Source: JAFGHJ01 sp964534175
GTDB taxonomy: Bacteria > Hydrothermota > UBA3072
Direction of reading: 5' to 3'
DNA: 64,000 nucleotides
Assembly: GCA_964534175.1 (NCBI GenBank)
Contig: CAZHNS010000001.1
Location: forward strand, 92,378 to 156,377
Shown: one piece after another, positions 44,113-52,529 of the stretch
How positions within the stretch are numbered: the stretch's first letter is position 1
How the letters are laid out: each line of letters starts with the position of its first letter
Position numbers and translations under genes: made by a program
The notes under the pieces: generated by a model
Databases searched by the model: none
What the model saw: only the letters and a program-made list of their open reading frames with translations
What the model was told of the DNA's origin: nothing

Positions 44113-44424
44113 TTATTTTTCATCGTATATTATTACCGTATCTCCGTCCTTTATCATACCCAACTTTTCTCTAGCTATTTTTTCAATAAGAAAAGTATCT
44201 TTTTTTATCTTTTTCAAAGAATCGAGTAAAGCTTCTTGTTTTTTTAGAAGTTCCAGTTTTTCTTTTTTCAGTCTATTTTCTCTTCTTTTCAGTTTAACAA
44301 TATTTATAAAACCATAAGCTCCAAAAAAAAGATAGTATATAATTCCGCATATTATTAAAAATAAGAGAATCTTTTTCAAGTTTTTTTTTATAAGTTTTTT
44401 AGAACGCTTCGAACCTCGCGGCAT
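44113..44424 (-). CDS. ftsB: FtsB/DivIC-type septum formation initiator
   Basis: 103 residues. Basic cytoplasmic start, one membrane helix (ILLFLIICGIIYYLFFGAYG), then a coiled coil (RRENRLKKEKLELLKKQEAL) and the end KIAREKLGMIKDGDTVIIY, typical of FtsB/DivIC. Downstream of eno, as ftsB is in Proteobacteria, which supports the call. It overlaps the eno end by 26 bases. Confidence 0.85.
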   Translation of the reverse strand: MPRGSKRSKKLIKKNLKKILLFLIICGIIYYLFFGAYGFINIVKLKRRENRLKKEKLELLKKQEALLDSLKKIKKDTFLIEKIAREKLGMIKDGDTVIIYDEK

Positions 44425-45658
44425 CTCCTAATTCCTCTTCTATTCTTAGAAGCTCATTGTATTTCTCTAATCGTTCACTCCTGGAAAGAGAACCAGTTTT
44501 TATCTGACCTGTATTCAGGCCTACTGCGAGATGAGCAATAAATGTATCGGCTGTTTCTCCCGAACGGTGGGAAACAACTGCTGTCCAGCCGTTATTTTTT
44601 GCCATCTGGATTGCCTCGATTGTCTCGGTAACAGTACCGATCTGGTTGAGTTTTATTAGAACTGAGTTGCTAACGTTCCTGTCAATCCCTTTTTGAATTA
44701 TAGAAGTATTAGTTACAAAAATATCATCGCCAACAATCTGGATTTTATCTCCTAATTCTTTTGTCATTTTTTCCCAACCATCCCAATCTGCTTCTGAAAG
44801 ACCATCTTCAATTGAGATTATGGGATATTTGTCAACCCATTTTTTGTATACGGAAACTATATCCTCAGACGTCAAAGAATCTCCTCCAAAACTGTATTTC
44901 CCGTCTTTATAAAATTCGGAAGCTGCGCTGTCTAATGCTATTGCAACTTCCTCGCCCGCTTTATATCCGGCTTTATCTATGGACTCGAGTATCAGGCTTA
45001 AGGCTTCTTCGTTGCTTGTGAGATTCGGTGCAAATCCTCCTTCGTCACCAACACTGGTAGCGTATTTCTTATCAGAAAGAATTTTTTTCAGAGAGTGAAA
45101 TACTTCGCTTGCTGCTCTGATTGCTTCTTTGAAATTAGGTAGTCCTACCGGAGCTATCATATACTCCTGAATATCAAGATTATTATCTGCATGTTCTCCG
45201 CCGTTTAAAATATTGCAGAGCGGAACTGGTAGTAAGCATGCGTTTAATCCGCCTAGATATCTGTAAAGAGGTATATTTAAAAATTTACTTGCCGCTCTTG
45301 CAACTGCCATTGATATTGCAAGTATAGAATTTGCTCCTAGTTTTCCTTTGTTTTCGGTCCCATCCATTTTACACATTGTTAAGTCTATAAGTCTCTGGTC
45401 TAAACAATTTTTACCTGTAATTTCCTGTCCCAGTATATTTTGCGCGTTATTAACCGCTTTAAGAACTCCCTTCCCCCCGTATCTTTTTTTATCATTATCT
45501 CGAAGCTCCAATGCTTCCCTTGTTCCTGTTGAAGCTCCGGAAGGAACAGCGGCTCTCCCCATAATCCCTGATTCTAAAAGGCATTCAGCTTCTATAGTGG
45601 GATTACCTCTTGAATCAATTATTTCTCTTGCTTTAATATCGATTATTCTATTTGGCAT
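44399..45658 (-). CDS. eno: Enolase
   Basis: 419 residues, normal length. Converts 2-phosphoglycerate to phosphoenolpyruvate. Start NRIIDIKAREIIDSRGNPTI, catalytic SVGDEGGFAPNL, Mg ligands in IEDGLSEADWDGW and the signature VLIKLNQIGTVTET then SHRSGETADTFI. SD GGGAGG precedes the ATG. Its start lies 20 bases after tRNA-Arg on the same strand, so tRNA and enolase are probably one transcript. Confidence 0.97.
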   Translation of the reverse strand: MPNRIIDIKAREIIDSRGNPTIEAECLLESGIMGRAAVPSGASTGTREALELRDNDKKRYGGKGVLKAVNNAQNILGQEITGKNCLDQRLIDLTMCKMDGTENKGKLGANSILAISMAVARAASKFLNIPLYRYLGGLNACLLPVPLCNILNGGEHADNNLDIQEYMIAPVGLPNFKEAIRAASEVFHSLKKILSDKKYATSVGDEGGFAPNLTSNEEALSLILESIDKAGYKAGEEVAIALDSAASEFYKDGKYSFGGDSLTSEDIVSVYKKWVDKYPIISIEDGLSEADWDGWEKMTKELGDKIQIVGDDIFVTNTSIIQKGIDRNVSNSVLIKLNQIGTVTETIEAIQMAKNNGWTAVVSHRSGETADTFIAHLAVGLNTGQIKTGSLSRSERLEKYNELLRIEEELGDAARFEAF

Positions 45659-45678
45659 TTATCCTCCCTATTTTTATA

Positions 45679-45752
45679 TACGCCCGGAAGGATTCGAACC
45701 TTCAACCAGCGGATCCGAAGTCCGCTACTCTGTCCAGTTGAGCTACGGGCGC
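45679..45752 (-). tRNA. tRNA-Arg (TCG)
   Basis: Cloverleaf on the minus strand: acceptor GCGCCCG, D arm GCTC...GAGT, anticodon arm GCGGA-CTTCGGA-TCCGC with anticodon TCG, T arm GAAGG-TTCGAAT-CCTTC. First pair is G-U, A73. CCA not encoded. Confidence 0.95.
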
Positions 45753-45818
45753 AACCGTATTCATTAATTTTTTAGGTGAAAACCAAGTTGATTTTAAAAA
45801 ATTTTAACCAATCACTCG

Positions 45819-45846
45819 AATATATTATTACATTTTTGTTTGTCAA
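45819..45846 (-). promoter_or_regulatory. Promoter of tRNA-Arg/eno/ftsB
   Basis: Minus strand TTGACA (45841-45846), 16-base spacer, TATATT (45819-45824). Roughly 60 bases of leader precede the tRNA. Confidence 0.75.
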
Positions 45847-45968
45847 GTATAGGTTTAACTACAGTTTTTTTTGGTTTTAGTTGTTCGAAAAAAAACAGAA
45901 AATTAATACGTTTGCGTGTATAAAATGCTGCAGGTATTATGTTATTGAAAAAAGCTATTATTAAGGGC

Positions 45969-45996
45969 TTGACTATATTATCAATCTTTATAAATT
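45969..45996 (+). promoter_or_regulatory. Promoter of the rpsR housekeeping operon
   Basis: TTGACT (45969-45974), 16-base spacer, TAAATT (45991-45996). A leader of about 60 bases follows to the GTG of rpsR. The 310-base gap between tRNA-Arg and rpsR holds only this divergent promoter pair and AT-rich text. Confidence 0.7.
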
Positions 45997-46062
45997 AAGT
46001 ACGTAGTGAATTGAGTTGTAAAAAGGTTTATATTATTTAAAATGACAAAGAGGAGGAGATAA

Positions 46063-46290
46063 GTGTCAACTAAGAGAAGAAAGAGGAATTGTTTCTTTTG
46101 CAAAAATGGTGCAGAAGAGATTGATTATCTAAATGTTGAATTATTGAGCAAATACGTAACACCAAGCGGTAAAATACTTCCTTCAAGGGTAACAAGGGTT
46201 TGTCCGAAGCATCAGAGGAAGTTAAAAAGAGCTATAATGCAATCCAGAGAAATTGCATTAATGCCCTACGTAAAGTCTCTGGAATGGTAG
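46063..46290 (+). CDS. rpsR: 30S ribosomal protein bS18
   Basis: 75 residues from a GTG start with AGGAGGAG upstream. Keeps the cysteine pair of the zinc-binding type (CFFCKNG) and the core LSKYVTPSGKILPSRVTRVC then KHQRKLKRAIMQSREIALMP. Normally preceded by rpsF and often ssb; neither is here, so the rpsF/bS6 gene is elsewhere. First gene of the long plus operon. Confidence 0.95.
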   Translation: MSTKRRKRNCFFCKNGAEEIDYLNVELLSKYVTPSGKILPSRVTRVCPKHQRKLKRAIMQSREIALMPYVKSLEW

Positions 46291-46296
46291 TGATAT

Positions 46297-46890
46297 ATGG
46301 AAATTATACTTAAAGAAGATTATCCTCATTTAGGTAAAAAAGGTCAAGTTATTAAAGTAGCTGATGGATATGCCAGAAATTATTTGATTCCAAGAAATAT
46401 AGCGGTGATGAATGTTTCCGGTAATAAATCTGCTGTCGAAGCGGAAATGCAGTTTGAGGAAATTAAGGAGAAAAAGGGAAAAGACGCAGCAGAAGAAGTT
46501 AAAGGAAAAATCGATGGTAAGAAGTTAAAAATTAAGGCTAAAGTAGGCAAAGAAGGTAAATTATATGGTTCTGTAACAAAGCAGGATATTGTAGACCTTT
46601 TGAAAAAAGAAGGATTTGAAATTGATAAAAAGATAATGGATGTTGAGGACCATATAAAAGAAGCAGGCTCACACGAAATACAATTAAATCTGTTTAATGG
46701 TGTAAAAGCCCATATTAATCTTATCGTAGAAGGTGAATCTTCTGAGGAAGAAGAAAAATCTTCAGAGAAGGAAGAATCGCCAGAGTCGAAAGATGAATCT
46801 TCTAAGAAGGAAGAAAAGGCATCTGAGGACGAAAAGTTACCCAAAACAGAAGGAGAATCTTCTGAGGAGGAAGAAATTGAAGGAAGTTAA
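46297..46890 (+). CDS. rplI: 50S ribosomal protein bL9 with long acidic tail
   Basis: 197 residues against the usual 148 or so. N-terminal rRNA-binding domain (MEIILKEDYPHLGKKGQVIK, VADGYARNYLIPR), long helix and C-terminal domain (KLYGSVTKQDIVDLLKKEGF, IQLNLFNGVKAHINLIVEGE). From about residue 148 there is a Ser/Glu/Lys-rich tail of some 50 residues built on repeated GESSEEEE/KDESSKKEE units, with matching DNA repeats. Probably repeat growth at the 3' end. The next gene starts inside the tail. Confidence 0.93.
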   Translation: MEIILKEDYPHLGKKGQVIKVADGYARNYLIPRNIAVMNVSGNKSAVEAEMQFEEIKEKKGKDAAEEVKGKIDGKKLKIKAKVGKEGKLYGSVTKQDIVDLLKKEGFEIDKKIMDVEDHIKEAGSHEIQLNLFNGVKAHINLIVEGESSEEEEKSSEKEESPESKDESSKKEEKASEDEKLPKTEGESSEEEEIEGS

Positions 46891-47362
46891 AATTGCTGGT
46901 ATTGCAATTGATAGGACTTCAAATACACCTGTTGTTCTTTTAAGAGATGTGGAGGAAAAGAAAAAGGTTCTTCCCATATGGATAGGACCTGTTGAAGCTG
47001 AGGCAATATCTCAGGGATTAAAGAATGAAAAGTTTAGTCGCCCTCTTACACATGATTTGCTGTTGAATGTGTTAAAGGGGTTAAAAGTAGATATAGCTAA
47101 AGTTGTAGTTTCAGATCTGAGGGATGATACTTATTTTGCAGAAATTTATCTAAAAAAAGAAAATGAAATTTTCAAGATAGATTCACGCCCAAGTGATTCA
47201 CTGGCTTTGGCATCTAAGAATCATATCCCAATATACGTACAGGAAAAAGTAATGGAGAAAGGCGGTATAAAACTGGATATTGATGACAGCAAAAAGATTC
47301 AGGATATAAAAAAGTATATGGAGGACATTAAGCCGGAAGAATTCGGAAAGTTCAGGATGTGA
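46877..47362 (+). CDS. Bifunctional nuclease domain (DUF151) protein
   Basis: 161 residues from a TTG at 46877, chosen because GAGGAGG lies seven bases before it; the frame is open further back through the rplI tail but reads Arg/Lys repeats there. Starts KEVKIAGIAIDRTSNTPVVL and keeps the family core LPIWIGPVEAEAIS, RPLTHDLLLNVL and IDSRPSDSLALASK. Family members act as nucleases or stress regulators in plants and bacteria. Overlaps rplI by 14 bases. Confidence 0.88.
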   Translation: MKEVKIAGIAIDRTSNTPVVLLRDVEEKKKVLPIWIGPVEAEAISQGLKNEKFSRPLTHDLLLNVLKGLKVDIAKVVVSDLRDDTYFAEIYLKKENEIFKIDSRPSDSLALASKNHIPIYVQEKVMEKGGIKLDIDDSKKIQDIKKYMEDIKPEEFGKFRM

Positions 47363-47363
47363 T

Positions 47364-47813
47364 GTGATCTTGAAGGTTCTAATACAAAGAGTGTTTTCTG
47401 CTTCGGTTCGTTTGATTAAAGAGGGTAAGGTTAAAGAAGAAGCTTCAATAGGGAAGGGGCTTTTACTTTTCATTGGAATAGGTAAGAATGATAATCGAGA
47501 TACAGTTGAGTTCTTGGTGAAGAAGATATTTAATCTTAGAATTTTTGAGAGTAAAGGCAAATTTGATTTATCACTTGCAGATATTAAAGGTGAGGTTCTA
47601 GCTGTGCCCCAATTTACTTTATACGGAAATACTGAAAAGGGAAGAAGACCTGAATTCACTGCGGCAGAAAGACCGGAACGAGCAAAAAAGTTGTTTGATT
47701 TCTTCTGCGAGCAGGTGGAAGATTTACTTTCCTGCAAAAAAGGTTTTTTCGGTGAAAAAATGGAAGTAGAGTTAGTTAACGATGGTCCGGTTACTTTAAT
47801 GGTGGAAAAATGA
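47364..47813 (+). CDS. dtd: D-aminoacyl-tRNA deacylase
   Basis: 149 residues. Removes D-amino acids from mischarged tRNAs. KVLIQRVFSASVRL at the start, active-site PQFTLYGNTEKGRRPEF (usually SQFTL, here Pro) and the NDGPVTLMVE end motif are present. A GTG at 47364 or a TTG two codons later could be the start; the TTG gives the more typical beginning. Overlaps yicC by four bases. Confidence 0.93.
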   Translation: MILKVLIQRVFSASVRLIKEGKVKEEASIGKGLLLFIGIGKNDNRDTVEFLVKKIFNLRIFESKGKFDLSLADIKGEVLAVPQFTLYGNTEKGRRPEFTAAERPERAKKLFDFFCEQVEDLLSCKKGFFGEKMEVELVNDGPVTLMVEK

Positions 47814-48661
47814 AATCAATGACAGCGTTCGCTTCTGCTATAAAAGAGATTTCAGGATTAACAATCAGATTTAATATTGCTTCTTATAATAGCAGATTTA
47901 CAGATATAAATCTCACATTACCGGAGTTTTTATTACCTTATCAGTTGAATATTTACGATAAGATTAAAAATAGAGTCGCGCGAGGAAGAATAGAGATGCA
48001 GGTTTATCTTGAGGATGGTGATTTTGTTGATTCTCCAATCTATCAAAAAAATATGGAACGAGATATAGAAAGATTAAGAAAACTGAAAAAGAAGTTCGGG
48101 CTTAAGGGAGATATAGATATTTCTATTCTTACAAATTTCACCAACCTGGGTGGAGATATCCCTAATTTCGATATAGGATGGAAAGAGATCGATTCTTTTT
48201 TAGATAATCTTCTTTCCGAACTGAATGAAGTTAAGAAAAGAGAAGGAGAATTTATAAAAAAGGACCTTGAAGAGAAAATAAATAGTTTTGAAGATATTCT
48301 TGATTTTATATTAAGTAAAATAGATACAGATTCTGAAGAGAAAAAGGAAAAAATTATGAAAGAAATTAAGCGTCTGAATGATCTCGACATACAGATTTCC
48401 CGGGATGATATCAATCTGTTTGCTTTTAAGGGAGATATTAATGAAGAGTTGGTCAGGCTGAATAGTCATATAGATTATTTCGGAAAATTGTTAGGCGAAG
48501 ATGGTCCTATTGGGAAGCGATTGAAATTTTTATTACAGGAAATGGCTAGGGAGGCAAATACTATAGGGTCAAAAGCTTACACTGCTGCTGTGGTTCACAA
48601 AGTTATTGATTTAAAACAACTCATTGATGAATTACGAGAACAGGTTGAAAATATAGAATGA
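47810..48661 (+). CDS. yicC: YicC family endoribonuclease
   Basis: 283 residues, complete. MKSMTAFASA start, the DINLTLPEFLLPYQ and NRVARGRIEMQVYLE blocks and the C-terminal signature KFLLQEMAREANTIGSKA. Family known as YicC/YloC endoribonucleases. Placed directly before gmk, as in Firmicutes, with a four-base overlap. Confidence 0.92.
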   Translation: MKSMTAFASAIKEISGLTIRFNIASYNSRFTDINLTLPEFLLPYQLNIYDKIKNRVARGRIEMQVYLEDGDFVDSPIYQKNMERDIERLRKLKKKFGLKGDIDISILTNFTNLGGDIPNFDIGWKEIDSFLDNLLSELNEVKKREGEFIKKDLEEKINSFEDILDFILSKIDTDSEEKKEKIMKEIKRLNDLDIQISRDDINLFAFKGDINEELVRLNSHIDYFGKLLGEDGPIGKRLKFLLQEMAREANTIGSKAYTAAVVHKVIDLKQLIDELREQVENIE

Positions 48662-49236
48662 TTATCATTATAGCGGGACCTTCAGGAGCTGGTAAAACTA
48701 CCGTATGTAAATTATTGGTCAAGAATGATGATAGACTTTTATATTCGATTTCCGCTACTACTCGGGCAAGAAGAAAAGGGGAAAAGGATGGAGTTGATTA
48801 TCATTTTATAACTGAAGAAAAATTTAAGAGCTGGGAAAAGGAAGGTAAATTTTTGGAGACTGCAAAAGTACACAGTTATTATTATGGGACCTTAAAGAAT
48901 TGTCTTGTTGAATCAGATAAAATAGAAAAAGATATTTTAATGGATGTTGATGTAAAAGGTAAGATAAGTATTTGTAAAAAAATAAAAAATGCGATTTCGA
49001 TATTTTTATTGCCGCCGACTATGTCAGAAGCGGTGAAAAGAATTAAAGGACGCAATAAAGAAAAAGAGATTGAAATTAAGAATAGGATGGAGACAGCTAC
49101 ACGTGAGATAAAAGAAATTAAGAATTTTGATTATCTTGTAGTAAATGAGGACTTAAAAGAAACAGTTAAAGTTGTTCAGTCTATCATCATAGCAGAGAGA
49201 CATAGAGTAAAGAACAGAATAGGAGGTAAGCGATGA
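48658..49236 (+). CDS. gmk: Guanylate kinase
   Basis: 192 residues. Phosphorylates GMP to GDP. P-loop IIIIAGPSGAGKTTVCKLL, then SISATTRARRKGEKDGVDYH and FITEEKFKSWEKEGKFLETA, which hold the GMP-binding residues. Four-base overlaps with yicC and rpoZ. Confidence 0.96.
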   Translation: MIIIIAGPSGAGKTTVCKLLVKNDDRLLYSISATTRARRKGEKDGVDYHFITEEKFKSWEKEGKFLETAKVHSYYYGTLKNCLVESDKIEKDILMDVDVKGKISICKKIKNAISIFLLPPTMSEAVKRIKGRNKEKEIEIKNRMETATREIKEIKNFDYLVVNEDLKETVKVVQSIIIAERHRVKNRIGGKR

Positions 49237-49424
49237 TTTATTCCTTAGATAATGTTAAGAATAAAGAGAAAAATATTTACAAGGCTGTAGTGATTATGGG
49301 TAAAGGTGCTCAGTGGTTTAGTACTTTTAAGAGGACAACTATTGAAAAACCTATATATAAGTCTGTCGAAGAGTTTATAGATGGAAAAATAGAGTACGAG
49401 GTAATTAAAGAAGAGGAAGAGTAA
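49233..49424 (+). CDS. rpoZ: RNA polymerase omega-like subunit
   Basis: 63 residues. Short acidic-tailed protein between gmk and coaBC, the place where rpoZ is found in many bacteria. The text NKEKNIYKAVVIMGKGAQWF and the end KSVEEFIDGKIEYEVIKE fit small omega proteins, but the usual RFxLVxxAAxRA core is poorly kept. Call rests partly on position. Confidence 0.7.
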   Translation: MIYSLDNVKNKEKNIYKAVVIMGKGAQWFSTFKRTTIEKPIYKSVEEFIDGKIEYEVIKEEEE

Positions 49425-49426
49425 TT

Positions 49427-50584
49427 TTGAATTTCCTTTCAGGAAAAGTTATTCTCGTAGGAGTTACAGGAGGCATTTCTGCTTATAAAGTGCCTCTTTA
49501 CATTCGAGCACTTAAGGAGAAAGGCGCTACTGTTAAGGTAATTTTAACGGAGAATGCGAAAAAATTTATTTCTCCGGAAATTTTATCTGTTTTAAGCGAT
49601 GGTGTTTTTAATTCTTTGTGGGAGAGCAGTATTCCTCATATAACTTTAACTGAAGAAGCATCTCTTTTCGTTATTTTACCTGCTGATTATAACATTATAG
49701 GAAAAGCTTCTTCTGGTGTTGCTGATGATCTTCTTTCGTCTTCGATCGCGGCTTATAATAATAAATTAGTATTCTTTCCTTCTATGAATAGCAGGATGTT
49801 TGAAAATCCAGTTTTTCAAAGAAATATGGATTATCTAAGAAGTTGTGGCCATATGATAGTTGATCCGAGTTTGGGCCCCCTTGCGTGCGGAGTTGAAGGG
49901 AAAGGCAGGCTTCCTTCAATCGCTCGTCTTGTTCTTGAAACAGAGAAGGCTCTTGCCCCGAGTATTTTTAAAGATGCTTTTTGTCTTATAACCGGAGGTG
50001 GAACATTTGAAAAAATCGACCCTGTTAGATATTTGACAAACGATTCTTCCGGAAAAATGGCTTATTCTCTGGCAAAGAGCTGTTATCTTGCAGGCGGGAA
50101 GGTTGAAATGGTTTTAGGAAGAAATTCAGTTGTTCCTGATGGCGATATTCCATATAAAATCACCAACGTAGAAACAGCACAGGATATGTTTAAGGCAATT
50201 ATAGATCGATGGGCGAAAGTAAATTATCTTTTTATGAATGCAGCCGTATCTGATTTTGCTGTTAGTAGAGAAGCTAAGAAAAAAATAAAGAAAACCAGTG
50301 AGTTAACTTTAAATTTAAAGAATAATATTGATATTCTTTCTGAGTTGAAAAAGAGAAAAAAGAAACAGTTTGTTGTTGGCTTTTCTCTGGAATCTGAAAA
50401 TCTTAAAACTTCGACTAAGAAAAAGATGAAAGAGAAAGGCTGCGATTTAATGATAGGTAACAGTCCTGAATCTATCGGAAGCGAAAATATTTCTGGTGTA
50501 ATTATATCTACTTCCGGAGAAGAAGATTTTAATTGTTCTAAAGACGAGTTAGCATGGAAAGTTATCAACAAAATAAAGTCGTAG
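49427..50584 (+). CDS. coaBC: Bifunctional phosphopantothenoylcysteine decarboxylase/synthase
   Basis: 385 residues from a TTG start. CoaC half: GVTGGISAYKVPLYIRAL flavin loop, catalytic His in PHITLTEEA, and LACGVEGKGRL with the active-site Cys. CoaB half from about residue 185: ITGGGTFEKIDPVRYLTNDS, then NAAVSDFAV and KNNIDILSELKKRKK. Makes 4'-phosphopantetheine for CoA. Overlaps the glycosylase gene by 31 bases. Confidence 0.95.
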   Translation: MNFLSGKVILVGVTGGISAYKVPLYIRALKEKGATVKVILTENAKKFISPEILSVLSDGVFNSLWESSIPHITLTEEASLFVILPADYNIIGKASSGVADDLLSSSIAAYNNKLVFFPSMNSRMFENPVFQRNMDYLRSCGHMIVDPSLGPLACGVEGKGRLPSIARLVLETEKALAPSIFKDAFCLITGGGTFEKIDPVRYLTNDSSGKMAYSLAKSCYLAGGKVEMVLGRNSVVPDGDIPYKITNVETAQDMFKAIIDRWAKVNYLFMNAAVSDFAVSREAKKKIKKTSELTLNLKNNIDILSELKKRKKKQFVVGFSLESENLKTSTKKKMKEKGCDLMIGNSPESIGSENISGVIISTSGEEDFNCSKDELAWKVINKIKS

Positions 50585-51189
50585 AGGTTTTAAAACTCTT
50601 AAAATACATGGGTTTAGAAGAGGTAGATAACTCCCTTTCGTCCAATCCGCCTTTTAGTGATTTAATAGATGAAGTTAGAAACTGCAAGAAATGTGACTTG
50701 CATAAAACGAGAACAAATGCTGTTTTCGGAAAAGGTCCAATCGATGCGAAAATTATGCTTATTGGAGAAGCTCCAGGTAGAGATGAAGACCTTCAAGGTT
50801 TACCCTTTGTTGGTAAAGCAGGGAAACAATTAGATAATATGCTTTCCTCTGCAGGTATTGAAATCGATAAAATCTTTATTACGAATGTTATTAAATGTAG
50901 ACCACCGGGAAACAGAAATCCTGAAAGCTATGAAATGATGAAATGTAATCCTTATTTAGTCAGGCAGGTTGAGGTGATTCGTCCTAAAGTTATTGTACTG
51001 CTTGGTAATATAGCGCTTTCTCTTGTTACGGGAACTGCAAGCGGTATTACAAAAATGAGAGGGAAAACAATGGAATACATGTCGTGTCCCGCAATACCTA
51101 CATTTCATCCCGCTTATGTAATTCGAAATCCTGGTAGTGAAAAAATAGTAATTGAAGATTTCAAAAAGGCGCTCGGGAGTATAACTTGA
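50554..51189 (+). CDS. Family 4 uracil-DNA glycosylase
   Basis: 211 residues. Fe-S cluster ligands CKKCDLHKTRTNAVFG and two further cysteines (KCRPPGNRNPES, MMKCNPYL). Active-site GEAPGRDEDLQGLPFVGKAG and the C-terminal FHPAYVIRNP. Removes uracil from DNA. The N-terminal 30 residues are extra and overlap coaBC; an internal start at a later codon is possible. Confidence 0.93.
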   Translation: MESYQQNKVVEVLKLLKYMGLEEVDNSLSSNPPFSDLIDEVRNCKKCDLHKTRTNAVFGKGPIDAKIMLIGEAPGRDEDLQGLPFVGKAGKQLDNMLSSAGIEIDKIFITNVIKCRPPGNRNPESYEMMKCNPYLVRQVEVIRPKVIVLLGNIALSLVTGTASGITKMRGKTMEYMSCPAIPTFHPAYVIRNPGSEKIVIEDFKKALGSIT

Positions 51190-52529
51190 CAGAAAGAGTT
51201 GGAATGCCTTATTCCGAAGAAGCAGAAGTTGCTGTAATATCCAGTATGCTTATGGATATGGGAGCTACAGCGGAGGTTAGTACTACTCTGAATCCGGATG
51301 ATTTTTATTTTCCGGCACATAGTATTATATATAACGCTATTTTAGATGTTTACAACAAGGGTCAAAAAGTGGATATCGTGACGGTTGTTGAGCAGTTGAA
51401 GAAAAACGGATTGCTTGAAAAAGTTGGTGGATCATCTTTTGTAGCTTCTTTTGTTAAGGGCAATATTTCAGCTGAAAATATTGTATACTATGCTGATATT
51501 GTAAGTGAAAAGTCTATTCTCAGAGACTTAATAAAAAAAAGTAAGACTATAATCGATAATGCAAGTTCCGGAAAAGAAGAAGTAGAGGAAGTTCTTGACA
51601 AAGCGGAAAATTTAATTTTTGACGTAAGAAAGAAAAAAAGCTACGAGAGAGTGAAACCTATTACCCCTTTGCTTAAGGAAGTTATGAAAGTAATAGAAGA
51701 AAGAGCAGAGACTAAAAGTCTTATTACTGGTATTGAAACAGGTTTTACCGAACTCGACAGGATGAGTTGCGGTTTCCAGAATGCGGAACTGATAATATTG
51801 GCTGCGAGACCCTCTGTGGGGAAAACTGCTCTGGCTCTAAATCTCGCTTCGTATATTTCCATTAAACAAGGAGTTCCCGTGCTTTTCTTTTCTCTTGAAA
51901 TGCATTGGGAAAGTCTAATTTTTAGGCTGCTTTCGTCTGAGTCTCGTATTGACGGAAATAGGATAAGGGGTGGTTTTATTAAGGAAGATGAATGGGTTGG
52001 GTTGACTTCTGCAGTTTCCAGATTAACAGAAGCACCTTTTTACATTGACGCCTCGCCGGCTATGACGATTTTTGAGCTCCGGGCGAAAGCAAGAAGAATG
52101 AAAAAGAAATACGATATCGGTGTAATATTCGCAGATTACCTCCAATTGATTAAAGGTCCGCAATTACAAACAAGAGAACAGGAAGTTGCTTCTATTAGCC
52201 GGGCTCTTAAGTCGATTGCAATGGAGTTAAATATTCCCGTGGTTGCTCTTTCACAGCTTTCTCGACAACCAGAAAGAAGAGGTAAGGATTCCCGACCTAT
52301 TCTTTCTGATTTGAGGGAATCAGGAGCAATTGAACAGGATGCGGACTTTGTTATGTTTATTCACCGTCCCGACCAATTTGAAAAGAGTTCTGATATGAAA
52401 AAGGAGAGGGAGGATGCTGAACTTATAATAGCAAAACAGCGAAATGGACCCGTAGGAAGTTTTTTTCTATCCTTCAGTAGAAAATATGCTAGGTTCGATC
52501 ATCGCGAAAAATTGGAGACGGAAGAATGA
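51186..52529 (+). CDS. dnaB: Replicative DNA helicase DnaB
   Basis: 447 residues from a TTG start. N-terminal domain (PYSEEAEVAVISSMLMD), RecA-like motor with Walker A AARPSVGKTALALN near residue 206, DYLQLIKGP and SRALKSIAMELNIPVVALSQ, and the Arg-finger end SDLRESGAIEQDADFV. No intein. In most bacteria dnaB follows rplI directly; here nine genes lie between them. Confidence 0.96.
   Translation: MTERVGMPYSEEAEVAVISSMLMDMGATAEVSTTLNPDDFYFPAHSIIYNAILDVYNKGQKVDIVTVVEQLKKNGLLEKVGGSSFVASFVKGNISAENIVYYADIVSEKSILRDLIKKSKTIIDNASSGKEEVEEVLDKAENLIFDVRKKKSYERVKPITPLLKEVMKVIEERAETKSLITGIETGFTELDRMSCGFQNAELIILAARPSVGKTALALNLASYISIKQGVPVLFFSLEMHWESLIFRLLSSESRIDGNRIRGGFIKEDEWVGLTSAVSRLTEAPFYIDASPAMTIFELRAKARRMKKKYDIGVIFADYLQLIKGPQLQTREQEVASISRALKSIAMELNIPVVALSQLSRQPERRGKDSRPILSDLRESGAIEQDADFVMFIHRPDQFEKSSDMKKEREDAELIIAKQRNGPVGSFFLSFSRKYARFDHREKLETEE

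Noticed and set aside
43875..44123. 82-codon minus-strand frame between ftsB and acpS
   Set aside because: Covers only word repeats; no start signal and no recognisable protein pattern.
46380..46844. 154-codon frame antisense to rplI
   Set aside because: Mirror of the Ser/Glu-rich rplI coding sequence; Ser/Phe bias is typical of an antisense shadow.
49233..49424. Possible toxin-antitoxin or unknown small protein instead of rpoZ
   Set aside because: Position between gmk and coaBC and the acidic tail fit omega better; kept as rpoZ with reduced confidence.
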